This document shows positions 38,642 through 47,241 of a stretch of DNA of 64,000 bases, one piece after another (the stretch's first letter is position 1; each line of letters opens with the position of its first letter). Source of the stretch: Candidatus Sumerlaeota bacterium (GTDB lineage Bacteria; Sumerlaeota; Sumerlaeia; Sumerlaeales; Sumerlaeaceae); assembly GCA_026398535.1 (NCBI GenBank), contig JAPLSQ010000081.1:1-64000 (forward strand). Reading direction: 5' to 3'. The translations under genes were made by a program, and so were the position numbers. The notes under the pieces are model-generated. The model saw only the letters and a list, made by a program, of their open reading frames with translations. It made no database searches and had not been told where the DNA came from.

Positions 38642-39673
38642 TCAGAACTCCTTGCCCAGCTTCTTGCCGATGTCATCGCGATAGGGCGATTCCGGGCTGA
38701 GCCTCAGATGGCGCCGGTACCAATCCTCAGCCGTCTTGGCATCGCCCCGTTTCATGTAGACGTCGCCAAGGAAAAGCGGCACTTCGGTATCGTTCGCGTC
38801 CAGCCTGTATGCCTGCTGAAAGACGGCAATCGCCTCATCCGTGCGGTTCGACCTGACATAGCCCAGCCCCAAAGCCTTGAGGGTGCCCGAATCCGCATCG
38901 CCCCTCATCCACGACACTTCGAGGAATCGCAACAGAATCTGCAGTTTGCCCCCGGCCATCGCCGCCGCCAGCAGCATGGGCGCGTCAATGTGCTCGGGGC
39001 GTCCTTGGAAGCAGAACCGGAACCTTCGGCGCAGGTAATCGGCCATCGTGATCTGGTTCAGCATGAGCGTGTTTGCGAGCCGTGATTGTAATATCTCCAT
39101 GCGGAAATTATCGTAATCATCAGCCCGCGCCAAGGCAACGGCCGCCTCTCCGAACTTGAGCGCGAAATACAGCGCTTGGGCGCGGTAGCGGAACATGACA
39201 TCCGGGCCAACCTGCGGCACGGGATCCATCAGGAAGTAACGCTCCAGAACCGATGAGGCCGCCTCGAACTCATTCATGAAATAATGGCACTGACCCACCT
39301 GCCGCAACACATTGGGCAGATGCGGCATGTATTTCTCCGCTTCGCGGAAAGTCTGGATCGCCTGCTGATATTGATCGAGGTAGAACTCGCTTGTGCCGGA
39401 AAAATAATAGGCGTAGCCATTGTAGGGGTCGTTTCGCGAAGCCTCCCACGCAAGTTGCCGGGCCTGAGCGTGCTGCTGCTTTGCCCGCAATTCGTCGCTT
39501 CGGTAAACATCCACCTCAGCCTGGTACTGACGGAAAGCGCGGAAGATGAGAATCTGGGCAGCCACCAGCGCAATGACGGTAATAATTCCAATCCAAACCC
39601 AATGGCGTGAGCCAGATTTGGAAATCTGAGGGGCAGCCGATTGGTTCGGCACAATTTTGGCTTGAACACTCAT
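38642..39673 (-). CDS. Membrane-anchored TPR protein
   Basis: The protein has about 343 residues from the ATG at 39673 (the frame also opens at a TTG at 39682). One N-terminal transmembrane helix (WVWIGIITVIALVAAQILIF) is followed by TPR repeats: GYAYYFSGTSEFYLDQYQQAIQTFREAEKY, PNVLRQVGQCHYFMNEFEAASSVLERYF, and ALGLGYVRSNRTDEAIAVFQQAYRLDANDTEVPLFLGDVYMKRGDAKTAEDWYRRHL. It is a periplasmic or cytosolic scaffold of unknown partner. The gene ends 11 bases before the uracil-DNA glycosylase start, so the two are one transcript. It is divergent from rpoN. Confidence 0.84.
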   Translation of the reverse strand: MSVQAKIVPNQSAAPQISKSGSRHWVWIGIITVIALVAAQILIFRAFRQYQAEVDVYRSDELRAKQQHAQARQLAWEASRNDPYNGYAYYFSGTSEFYLDQYQQAIQTFREAEKYMPHLPNVLRQVGQCHYFMNEFEAASSVLERYFLMDPVPQVGPDVMFRYRAQALYFALKFGEAAVALARADDYDNFRMEILQSRLANTLMLNQITMADYLRRRFRFCFQGRPEHIDAPMLLAAAMAGGKLQILLRFLEVSWMRGDADSGTLKALGLGYVRSNRTDEAIAVFQQAYRLDANDTEVPLFLGDVYMKRGDAKTAEDWYRRHLRLSPESPYRDDIGKKLGKEF

Positions 39674-39739
39674 CGTTTTCAAATTTATATACTACTGACT
39701 CTGTTAAACAGAGCCATTAATCAATTGTTTTTCGCTCTC

Positions 39740-41221
39740 ATGGCACTTTCGCTCCAGCAGGTCCAAAAACTAAAGCAGGTGCAACGGATGGTTCCCACGT
39801 TGCAGATGCAACAGGCCGTCAAGCTCCTGCAGATGACCTCCTTGGAACTTGAGCAACTCGCCCTCCAGGAAATAACCGAGAATCCCTTCCTGGAGATGGC
39901 CGACGACACCGACGAAGAGCAGGAGGAGGAGGCCGCTCCGGAAGCACCCCCCATCCCCGAAAGCGATTACGAGGGCAAAGGATTCGACGAGCAGTCGACA
40001 AACGAGGCGGACACTCCCGATGACGTGGCGCGCTTCGACGAGGTCGACATGAACTGGGACGAATATTATGATGATTCCGCGTACGCGCGCCGCGATGCTC
40101 AGGAGGCCGATGCCGAACGGGATGACCCCATCCAAAGGGTGGAAACGCCCGACTCGCTCTACGACCACCTTATGTGGCAGCTTCATGTCGATTCGCTGGA
40201 CAAGACCAGCATGACAATCGGCGAGCACATCATCGGCAGCCTCGATGACGACGGCTATTTGCGCATTCCCTTGGACGAAATCGCCGCCGACCTGAAGGTG
40301 AGCGCGGACGATGTCGAGCGTGTGCTGAAAATCATCCAGACATTCGATCCCACGGGCGTGGCGGCCCGCAATCTCGCCGAATGTCTCAACATCCAACTGC
40401 GCGCCAACGGCGTCAGTGATCCCGTCGTCTATGAAATACTCGAACACCACCTCCTTCAGCTCCAGAAGAAACAGATCGCCGAGATAGCCGCTCGGATGAA
40501 CATTGACACGGCCAAGGTCATCCATGTGTTTGACATGCTGGCCCACCTTGAACCCCGCCCCGGCCGCTCACACACCGGCGAACGCGCGCGATACATCACC
40601 CCCGATGTCGTCGTGAAGAAAGTCGACAATGACTACATGGTCTACCTCAACGAGGGCAATACCGGCGGATTAAGGATCAACAACTACTACCGGCGCCTGT
40701 TCCAGGACGGCAGACTCTTCGACGGACATGACATCGAATTCGCGAAGGAAAAGTTCCGATCGGCCGTATGGCTGATCAAAAACATCGAAAAACGCAAAGC
40801 CACCATCCTCAAGGTCACCGAGGCCATCATGACGTTCCAGCGCGACTTCCTCGAAAAGGGGCCGCGCTTCCTCCACCCTCTCAAACTCAGGCAGATCGCC
40901 GAAATTATCGGCATGCACGAATCCACTGTCGGGCGCGTCACCAACGGAAAATACGTGGAAACGCCGCGCGGAATCTACGAGCTGAAATACTTCTTCAGCT
41001 CCACCGTCGGCACGTACACCGGCGACGACGCCAGCAGCCGCGCCATTAAGGAGATGGTCTCACAGATCATCGCCGAGGAAAACCCCGAAAAACCCCTCAA
41101 CGACGAGCAACTCACGCGCATGATCCACCACAACGGCATCGCCATCGCGCGCCGCACCGTGACAAAATACCGCGAGCAAATGCGCATCCTCAACGCCAAG
41201 ATGCGCAAAAGAATTATGTAA
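39740..41221 (+). CDS. rpoN: RNA polymerase sigma-54 factor
   Basis: The protein has 493 residues from the ATG at 39740; the frame opens at 39641 but homology begins ALSLQQVQKLKQ. The Gln/Leu-rich activator-binding region I (QMQQAVKLLQMTSLELEQLALQEITENPFLEMADD) is followed by an acidic linker and the core-binding domain. The helix-turn-helix reads LRQIAEIIGMHESTVGRVTNGKYVETPRGIYELKYFFSS. Near the end lies the RpoN box ARRTVTKYRE, which reads the -24 element. It directs transcription from -24/-12 promoters and needs an enhancer-binding ATPase, none of which is in this window. Confidence 0.97.
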   Translation: MALSLQQVQKLKQVQRMVPTLQMQQAVKLLQMTSLELEQLALQEITENPFLEMADDTDEEQEEEAAPEAPPIPESDYEGKGFDEQSTNEADTPDDVARFDEVDMNWDEYYDDSAYARRDAQEADAERDDPIQRVETPDSLYDHLMWQLHVDSLDKTSMTIGEHIIGSLDDDGYLRIPLDEIAADLKVSADDVERVLKIIQTFDPTGVAARNLAECLNIQLRANGVSDPVVYEILEHHLLQLQKKQIAEIAARMNIDTAKVIHVFDMLAHLEPRPGRSHTGERARYITPDVVVKKVDNDYMVYLNEGNTGGLRINNYYRRLFQDGRLFDGHDIEFAKEKFRSAVWLIKNIEKRKATILKVTEAIMTFQRDFLEKGPRFLHPLKLRQIAEIIGMHESTVGRVTNGKYVETPRGIYELKYFFSSTVGTYTGDDASSRAIKEMVSQIIAEENPEKPLNDEQLTRMIHHNGIAIARRTVTKYREQMRILNAKMRKRIM

Positions 41222-41274
41222 AATCCCGGTTCATGAATCACCCCTGAAAAACCACTGCACATTCCGTCCACCCT

Positions 41275-41301
41275 GTCTTATCCGTCCTATTCGTCCTATC
41301 C
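41275..41301. repeat. Three 9-bp tandem units (GTCCTATYC)
   Basis: GTCTTATCC, GTCCTATTC and GTCCTATCC lie head to tail between the convergent rpoN and lpxI stops. It is a third, separate sequence class of short tandem repeat in the window. Confidence 0.75.
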
Positions 41302-41307
41302 CCAAAA

Positions 41308-42183
41308 TCACCCTTCCACCGTAATAATCGCAATGTCGGCTTCGGAGGCAATGCGCAGAACCTCCTCGCGGTCGAATAGCAGGCATTGCCACGCGCTGAA
41401 AGCCAGCGCTGCACAATGGGACTCGCGCATCGACAGCAGCGTCTGGCGGCCGATGACCGGAACATCAAACCGGTTATCCTGCCGCGGCTTGCTGACCTTG
41501 ATGACCACACACCCCCCGCCCGCAAGCCTGCCCGCGCGCAGAATGCATTCATCGGTGCCCTCAATCCCCTCCACGGCCGCCACGACGCCATCCTTTACAA
41601 CAATGGTCTGGCCTATGTCCTGCCCGGCCACGACCTTGGCGATCGGATAGCCGAAGTCAATGTCATGCCTTTCACGCTTGGTCGGGGGGCGCGCCGGCGT
41701 CAGCAATTCCGCCCCGGGCATGAGCGATTTGAGAAACATCGTGGAATCAATCACACGAATGCCCGCGCGCTCAAGCTCACTGGTCACAATCCCAAGCAGC
41801 GAGTCGGCTTTTTTGTTCACTGCCCGCGCCAGCGCCTTCAATGCCCGCCAGTCGAAATGCCTGTATTGAAAAATGGAGTTGTGCGGCACGCGGCCTGCCA
41901 TAGCAACCTCAGTGATGCCGTGCGCGTGCATCAACTGGATGGCTTTCTCCGCCTGCCCCAATTCAAGCCATTCCACCTTGTCGGCAGCCATTTCCATCTC
42001 TCTTGAGGCAAAACCTTTGAGCGCAAAGACGATGATTTCGACGCCGTTGGCGCGTGCGGAACGCGCCAGCAGCAACGGAAAGTCCCCGCCGCCGGCAATC
42101 AAACCGATCCGGCGCGGAAACGATGCCGCGGCTGGCCAGCCCTCAGCATGGTCAGGTCGTTCGTCAGGGAAATTCATCTGCAT
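41308..42183 (-). CDS. lpxI: UDP-2,3-diacylglucosamine pyrophosphatase LpxI
   Basis: The protein has about 291 residues from the ATG at 42183. The frame is open to 42315, but the upstream part is not family-like; 42177 is equally possible. The LpxI family (DUF1009) is marked by RIGLIAGGGDFPLLLARSARANG, KVEWLELGQAEKAI, and the C-terminal domain GQDIGQTIVVKDGVVAAVEGIEGTDECILRAG and VVIKVSKPRQDNRFDVPVIGRQTL. It hydrolyses UDP-2,3-diacylglucosamine to lipid X in lipid A synthesis, replacing LpxH. Its presence shows the organism makes lipid A. It is convergent with rpoN and followed upstream by the zinc-binding protein gene. Confidence 0.94.
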   Translation of the reverse strand: MQMNFPDERPDHAEGWPAAASFPRRIGLIAGGGDFPLLLARSARANGVEIIVFALKGFASREMEMAADKVEWLELGQAEKAIQLMHAHGITEVAMAGRVPHNSIFQYRHFDWRALKALARAVNKKADSLLGIVTSELERAGIRVIDSTMFLKSLMPGAELLTPARPPTKRERHDIDFGYPIAKVVAGQDIGQTIVVKDGVVAAVEGIEGTDECILRAGRLAGGGCVVIKVSKPRQDNRFDVPVIGRQTLLSMRESHCAALAFSAWQCLLFDREEVLRIASEADIAIITVEG

Positions 42184-42345
42184 AAAAACGGCGGCAATCC
42201 GCCACGGTCCTGTGTCATGACCCGTCGATGCAGACGCACGCACCGCATCATTGTCAAGCTGTACAAAGAACCGACCGCCCCACAACTCCAGAGGCGGGGC
42301 ATCCCTGCCCCACAAAAAAATCCGCGCGCGCCGGCAAATCCGTCT

Positions 42346-43320
42346 CTATTTGCATCCCAGCGCTTCGCGCAGTTTCGCGGCATTGAACATTAGGAGCTCC
42401 GTGTAGTTGCCGCGTCCGGGCGCGCCTGCCGCGCCAAGATCGTCGAGCGTGTCCACCCGCCCGCCCGTCTCGGCCGCAAGGATCGCGGCCGCGCGCCGGT
42501 CAAATTGCGGTTCCGCGAAAACAACCCCAATATGTTGCTCGCGCAACAGCCTGACCAGATCCTTGAGATAACGGTCAGACGGGGTCTTGCCCGGTGATTC
42601 CACAATGACGCCCGCGACCGTCAGATCAAACCTCGCGGCAAAATAGGCAAACGCATTGTGGAAAGTGACGAATGATCGTGATGTGCAATCATCAAGCTGC
42701 GACTTGATCTGCGCGGTAAGCGCCTGCAGTTCGCACTTCCATGCCTTGGCATTTGCGGCGTATTCGTCCGCGTGAGCAGGGTCTGCCTGCGTCAGCGCAT
42801 TCGCGATGTCGTCCGCCGCGATGGCAGCCAGCAGCGGATCAAGCCAGAAGTGCGGATCAATCCCGTTGTGGCCATGGCCGTCTTTCTCCCCGGATGCCGT
42901 CGCGCCGATGGCAGGCGGCCGCGCCTTGCCGAGATCAGGCAATTGGCCCCGCGATTTGAGCTCATTGCCGAGCGCCAGCACAATCATTTTACCCCCGCCC
43001 GCAGCGGCAAGCCTGTCGGCCCAGTCATCGAGCCCAAGCCCGATCTTCAGGAAAAGCCGCGCGCCAGCGGTTTTACGCATATCCGAAGGCGCCGGATCGA
43101 ACGTGTGAGGGTCAACTCCCGCCGGCAGCAAGGTCACAGCCTCCACATACCCGCCACCGATTTTCTTAACCCAGCATTGAAGCGGGAATATCGTGGCGGC
43201 CACCCGGATTTTCCGATCCGGGGCTTGTTCATCGCCCGCATGCGTCGCCCCGCAGCCGAGCGCCATGATTGCGATGACCGCAACTGCCGCCCGAAAGCCC
43301 GCGCCTTCATATCCAGCCAT
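42346..43320 (-). CDS. znuA: Zinc ABC transporter substrate-binding lipoprotein (ZnuA-like)
   Basis: The protein has about 324 residues. The ATG at 43320 has AAGGAG seven bases upstream; the ATG at 43326 is too close to it. The N-terminal lipobox is ALGCG, so it is a lipoprotein, although a signal-peptidase site is also possible. Cluster A-I fold motifs follow: VAATIFPLQCWVKKIGGGYVEAVTLLPAGVDPHTFDPAPSDM (His ligand), DGHGHNGIDPHFWLDP (short His-rich loop with ligand His), FVTFHNAFAYFAARF (His) and a final Asp region. It captures Zn2+ or Mn2+ in the periplasm. No ZnuB/ZnuC gene lies nearby. Confidence 0.9.
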   Translation of the reverse strand: MAGYEGAGFRAAVAVIAIMALGCGATHAGDEQAPDRKIRVAATIFPLQCWVKKIGGGYVEAVTLLPAGVDPHTFDPAPSDMRKTAGARLFLKIGLGLDDWADRLAAAGGGKMIVLALGNELKSRGQLPDLGKARPPAIGATASGEKDGHGHNGIDPHFWLDPLLAAIAADDIANALTQADPAHADEYAANAKAWKCELQALTAQIKSQLDDCTSRSFVTFHNAFAYFAARFDLTVAGVIVESPGKTPSDRYLKDLVRLLREQHIGVVFAEPQFDRRAAAILAAETGGRVDTLDDLGAAGAPGRGNYTELLMFNAAKLREALGCK

Positions 43321-43498
43321 ATTCATGCTCCTTTACAATGACTGCCGCGTTCAATCCGCCATTCAAGTGCGGCAAATCCGCCCGGAACACCCTTTTTTCG
43401 AAATGCGCATATTCCTCGTATGTTTTTTGTTGCGAAGGGTTTTCCGGAAGAGATAGGAATTTCAAAGTAACAAAGCAATACAAAGGAATAATCATAAT

Positions 43499-43906
43499 AT
43501 GAGAACCCGCATTCAACTGTTAACAGTATTGCTGTTGCTTGTCGTGATCAGTCCTGCGCTGGCCCGCGGGCCGTTCTATAATGAATCAATTCCCGCGCGC
43601 TCAAGCCGGAAATTCACCCGCGGATTCGTGAACACCTTTTTCTGCTGGGCGGAAGTTCCCAAGGAAATCAACCGCGACTGGCGCAATGTGGACCCCATGA
43701 CAGGCGTTTTCACAGGCACGGGAAGAGGGCTTTTCAAGGGCGCTCAGCGCCTTGGAGCCGGCCTTTACGAGATGGTCACATTCCCCATTGATATGCCTTC
43801 GCGCTACCAGCCCATCATTTATCCCGAAACCGTCACGGAGGACGGATATGATTGGGGCGCGGAGGCCTATTACCGCGACGAGCGCGTTTCAAGACTTGAT
43901 CACTAA
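43499..43906 (+). CDS. Exosortase-associated protein, TIGR04073-type, copy 1
   Basis: The protein has 135 residues with a signal peptide (ending ISPALA). The conserved block is KFTRGFVNTFFCWAEVPKEINRDWRNVDPMTGVFTGTGRGLFKGAQRLGAGLYEMVTFPIDMP; it aligns along its length with copy 2 at 43946. The family is described as an exosortase system-associated protein found in genomes that carry exosortase/PEP-CTERM sorting, and its function is not known. The Gly-rich central part (TGTGRGLFKGAQRLGAG) resembles a glycine-zipper. A weak AGGA lies ten bases before the ATG. The two copies are 40 bases apart and probably cotranscribed. Confidence 0.82.
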   Translation: MRTRIQLLTVLLLLVVISPALARGPFYNESIPARSSRKFTRGFVNTFFCWAEVPKEINRDWRNVDPMTGVFTGTGRGLFKGAQRLGAGLYEMVTFPIDMPSRYQPIIYPETVTEDGYDWGAEAYYRDERVSRLDH

Positions 43907-43945
43907 CAACAAAATGAATTTGCGTCACCAGAGGAGGCATGAAAC

Positions 43946-44368
43946 ATGATGATTCGGCGTATGAGCATCGCCGCCGCAATGGCGGCCCTGTTGGCATTCT
44001 ATTGCGCCACGGCCGCGGCACAGCGCTATGGCGATGAGTACCGCGAAACAAGCACATTCGGACGCATGCAGAACAAGCTTGGCCGCGGGCTGGCAAATGT
44101 GATCACCGGCGCAATAGAGATTCCCAAGAACATCTCCAACGAATGGCGGAAATCCGATCCCGTGACGGGCGTCATTGTCGGCGGAGTCAAGGGCATTGGC
44201 TGGGCTGCCACACGCGTTGCCGTGGGAGCATTTGAAACGGTGACCTTTCCGGTGCCGGTGCCCCCCAACTACGAGCCTTTGATGCAACCCGCCCTGCCGT
44301 TGCCCGGCGTCTGGGGCGAGCAACTGCCCTACTTCGACAGGGGCGGCGATCCCAAGCTGACCCTTTAA
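43946..44368 (+). CDS. Exosortase-associated protein, TIGR04073-type, copy 2
   Basis: The protein has 140 residues. A strong AGAGGAGG lies eight bases before the ATG. The signal peptide ends ATAAA. The block NKLGRGLANVITGAIEIPKNISNEWRKSDPVTGVIVGGVKGIGWAATRVAVGAFETVTFPVPVP is close to the family consensus, more so than copy 1. The mature protein is small and periplasmic or surface-located. Copies 1 and 2 share Trp-Arg-x-x-Asp-Pro-x-Thr-Gly and x-x-x-Thr-Phe-Pro; they diverged after a tandem duplication. A strong hairpin follows 33 bases after the stop. Confidence 0.84.
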   Translation: MMIRRMSIAAAMAALLAFYCATAAAQRYGDEYRETSTFGRMQNKLGRGLANVITGAIEIPKNISNEWRKSDPVTGVIVGGVKGIGWAATRVAVGAFETVTFPVPVPPNYEPLMQPALPLPGVWGEQLPYFDRGGDPKLTL

Positions 44369-44400
44369 GCCAGCCCATCATTGCCGGTAAACATGGCCCG

Positions 44401-44424
44401 GGGTTTCGCGAAGACGCGAAACCC
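44401..44424 (+). terminator. Perfect hairpin between TIGR04073 pair and rbfA
   Basis: GGGTTTCGCG (44401-44410) pairs perfectly with CGCGAAACCC (44415-44424) around a four-base loop. There is no T-run right after it, so it is either a weak terminator or an RNA processing or stabilising hairpin. Confidence 0.5.
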
Positions 44425-44480
44425 TGATATCTGTGTTATTTCTCCCAAACCATTTAATCACGGGGGCAAGAATCAATGCA

Positions 44481-44843
44481 ATGACGCTTCATTCACGAAT
44501 CAAAAGAATCAATGAAGAAGTCCGCGACGCGCTGGCGGACATCATCATGCGCGAGGTCAAAGACCCGCGGCTGGCGCACGGCATGGTCACCGTAAGCAAT
44601 GTCGCCGTGTCCAAGGACCTGCATTTCGCCCAAGTATGGGTGAGCATTTTCGGCAGCGAAGCCGAACAACAGACCGCCATCGAAGGACTCAATCATTCAA
44701 GCAAGTTCATCAAACATGCCCTTGGCCAGCGGGTGGTCCTGAAAAACATCCCCGAACTCGCGTTCAAACTCGACACATCGTTCGCGTACGCCGACAAAAT
44801 CAACCGGATGCTCAAGGAACTCGACACACCAAAACAATCCTGA
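44481..44843 (+). CDS. rbfA: 30S ribosome-binding factor RbfA
   Basis: The protein has 120 residues from the ATG at 44481; the longer frame from 44433 is not family-like. The family segments are RIKRINEEVRDALADIIMREVKDPRL, MVTVSNVAVSKDLHFAQVWVSIFG and LGQRVVLKNIPELAFKLDTSFAYADKINRMLKEL. RbfA helps 16S rRNA 5' end processing and late 30S maturation. In most genomes it sits between infB and truB; here it is a single gene, so that cluster has been broken up. Confidence 0.93.
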   Translation: MTLHSRIKRINEEVRDALADIIMREVKDPRLAHGMVTVSNVAVSKDLHFAQVWVSIFGSEAEQQTAIEGLNHSSKFIKHALGQRVVLKNIPELAFKLDTSFAYADKINRMLKELDTPKQS

Positions 44844-45010
44844 TGCCTGCCGCCTCGTTTCCCATCTGAGAGCCTGTTTTTCAGGCGCGGAGGGCAACCT
44901 GCCCACCGCCACACTCAAGCAATCAACGCAACGAATCAAGCTCCCCCTTATTAGCCATGCCATAGTCTCTTGTCCATGTCCAGCGGCGCCGTTTTTTTTC
45001 CGCGCTCCGC

Positions 45011-45574
45011 TTATCTTCCCAGTTTGCGGATTCGCTTCGCCGCCTCGGGCGTGAGCGCAAGGCATATTTCCGGCGTGCCCTCCATCTTGTCACCCTTCCA
45101 TGCAAGACCAATGCAGGCGCCTTTTTGCATCTCGATGCCCCGCGCGGAATCCGCGGCAAGCGCGGCCGCGGCCATCTCGCCCAGATTGGGCTGGTGACCG
45201 ACCGCAAAGATCACCGCTTCCCCGCGATCCTGCCCGGCGGGCGGTTTCTTCTTTGCATCCGCGACGGGAGGGCGCGCGCGCGTCAAAATGGAACGTTTCA
45301 GATGATCCCATGTTGCCGATGGCTGCAATGTGTCGGTCTTGACGGGCGCGGGCGACTTTTTGATGCGCGACGCGATGATGTTCGCTGTCTCGACGGTGCG
45401 CGTCAGCGGGCTCGCAAGGATCAGCGACGGCCGCACGCCCAGCGATTCGAGGGTGTCGCCCATCCGGCGCGACTGGCGCTCACCCTTCTTTGTCAGCCGG
45501 CGGCGCTCGTCAGCTCCCGCAGCTCCATGTCCCGCATCTTCCGCCTCGGCATGCCGAATGAAAATCAGTTTCAT
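45011..45574 (-). CDS. sixA: SixA-like phosphohistidine phosphatase
   Basis: The protein has 187 residues from the ATG at 45574 (frame open to 45592). The catalytic His is in LIFIRHAEAED (RHG/RHAE motif). LTKKGERQSRRMGDTLESLGVRPSLILASPLTRTVETANII and a second catalytic His in VIFAVGHQPNLGEMAAAAL complete the histidine-phosphatase fold. SixA removes phosphate from the HPt domain of hybrid kinases. A hybrid kinase is encoded at 12.4-14.9 kb but has no HPt domain, so a link is only conjecture. The insert DAKKKPPAGQDRGEA before the second His is unusual. It is divergent from the RsbW-GNAT gene. Confidence 0.85.
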   Translation of the reverse strand: MKLIFIRHAEAEDAGHGAAGADERRRLTKKGERQSRRMGDTLESLGVRPSLILASPLTRTVETANIIASRIKKSPAPVKTDTLQPSATWDHLKRSILTRARPPVADAKKKPPAGQDRGEAVIFAVGHQPNLGEMAAAALAADSARGIEMQKGACIGLAWKGDKMEGTPEICLALTPEAAKRIRKLGR

Positions 45575-45688
45575 AAAGGTTTTATGCTCCACGCAAATTT
45601 CTATAATTCGCTAAATCGCGCCAATCTCCTCTTGATATCAAGATTTAATTATGGCGCCATTTTTTTTCATAAATAAAAGGAGGATTTC

Positions 45689-47194
45689 ATGCACGACAGA
45701 GACCAACTGAAACTCACAGTGCCCAATGACCTGGCCTATTATCCGATCGCCAGATCGTTTGTGCGCGAAGTCGCTAAAATGATCGGTTTCGATGGCAGCG
45801 AGCTGAACCAGATCGAAGTCGGTGTCGAGGAAGCCGTGACAAATGTCATGAAGCACGCCTACGACGCCGAAGAAAACAGCACCTTCGACATCATCTGCGA
45901 GCAGATTCCTGCAGGCATCAAAATCGTGCTCAAAGAGAAGGGAATACCATTCGATCCGGAGAACATCCCATCCTACAAACCCGCCGATACCCTGGATGAC
46001 ATTTCGACATCCGGCATCGGCGTTTACCTGATGAAAGCCGTGCTGGATGAATGCAGTTTCCATAACCTTGGGACTGAAGGAAAGGAAACGCGTCTCATCA
46101 AATACCTTAAGGACAAACCCGGGCAAGCCCCGCCCGTCCGCCATTCGCGCGCATCCGCGGAGACCAGCGAACCGGAAGTCATCAAGGAAAAGCTCGATTT
46201 CGACATCCGCCTGATGGACGAGCATGAGGCGATCGAGGTGTCGCGTTGCGCTTACAAATCGCACGGATACAGTTTCTTCGACGACCACATTTACTACCCC
46301 GAACGGCTTGTCGAATTGAACAAAACGGGGGAGATGATCTCGGCGGTGGCCGTGACGCGCGAAGGAAAATTCATGGGTCACGCCGCCCTGCTCTATCAGA
46401 GTCCCGAAGACAAGATCGCCGAGCTGACATTCGTTTTCGTGAATGTCGAATACCGGGGCCAGGGCGCTTTCAACAGACTCATCGAGTTTCTCTTCAGCGT
46501 CCCAAAGCCCCGCGAGATGGCAGGCATTTACGCCTATGCCGTTGCCAACCACATCTTCACACAGAAAGCAACCGCGCGGTATAGCATCAACGATTGCGGC
46601 ATCCTGCTGGCCACGAGTCCCGCCAGCTGGAAATTCAAGGGCATTGCCGGCGACCCCTCCCAAAGGATCAGCGTTGTGCTGAGCTTCAAATACCTTGAAA
46701 CGCCCAAGCGCCTTGTTCTCTATCCGCCGGAACACCACAAGGAGATGATCGCCAAACTCTATCGAAACATCGGGGCGGAACATGATCTTGTGGCGCCGCA
46801 ATCCGGCGGTCTTGACCCAGCACAGGAACAGTCGGAAATCGAAACATCGGTCAACAAAAACGAGGGCTGCGCCGAGATTTTCGTCAGGAGATGCGGTTCG
46901 AATGCGGCGCGCGAGATCAGGAAATTGCTGCGCGATTACTGCCTCCAACAATATGCCTCCATTAACCTGTTTCTCAACATGGGGGATCCGGCTATCCATG
47001 CGCTGACGCGGGAGTTCGAGGAACTCGGTTTCTTTTTCGCCGGCATCCTCCCATGCGCGCGAACAGGCGACACCTTCATGCTGCAATATCTCAACAATGT
47101 GGACATGGATTACACCAAGGTGACCGCCTATTCCGGCATGGCCAAGGAGATGCTTGTTTACATTCATGACCACGACCCCAATGCTTCCATCTGA
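45689..47194 (+). CDS. RsbW-type anti-sigma kinase fused to a GNAT domain
   Basis: The protein has 501 residues, with AGGAGG seven bases before the ATG. The N-terminal 130 residues are a HATPase of the RsbW/SpoIIAB type: LNQIEVGVEEAVTNVMKHAYDAEENSTFDI (N-box Glu and Asn), LKEKGIPFDPENIP and ISTSGIGVYLMKAVLDECSF (G2-like). Residues about 170-400 resemble GNAT acetyltransferases (FVFVNVEYRGQGAFNRLIEFLF carries the R/QxxGxG/A loop). The rest has no clear family. RsbW-like kinases bind sigma factors or phosphorylate STAS proteins. The fused acetyltransferase-like part is of unknown use. No sigma or STAS partner is adjacent. Confidence 0.83.
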   Translation: MHDRDQLKLTVPNDLAYYPIARSFVREVAKMIGFDGSELNQIEVGVEEAVTNVMKHAYDAEENSTFDIICEQIPAGIKIVLKEKGIPFDPENIPSYKPADTLDDISTSGIGVYLMKAVLDECSFHNLGTEGKETRLIKYLKDKPGQAPPVRHSRASAETSEPEVIKEKLDFDIRLMDEHEAIEVSRCAYKSHGYSFFDDHIYYPERLVELNKTGEMISAVAVTREGKFMGHAALLYQSPEDKIAELTFVFVNVEYRGQGAFNRLIEFLFSVPKPREMAGIYAYAVANHIFTQKATARYSINDCGILLATSPASWKFKGIAGDPSQRISVVLSFKYLETPKRLVLYPPEHHKEMIAKLYRNIGAEHDLVAPQSGGLDPAQEQSEIETSVNKNEGCAEIFVRRCGSNAAREIRKLLRDYCLQQYASINLFLNMGDPAIHALTREFEELGFFFAGILPCARTGDTFMLQYLNNVDMDYTKVTAYSGMAKEMLVYIHDHDPNASI

Positions 47195-47241
47195 CCCTTT
47201 GTTATGCCGGCGGCAAGACCATATCAACTCTGCGGATTGTC

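Noticed and set aside
45638..47227. A 529-codon minus-strand frame opposite the RsbW-GNAT gene
   Set aside because: The plus-strand gene has a strong ribosome-binding site and recognisable domains; the antisense frame has none.
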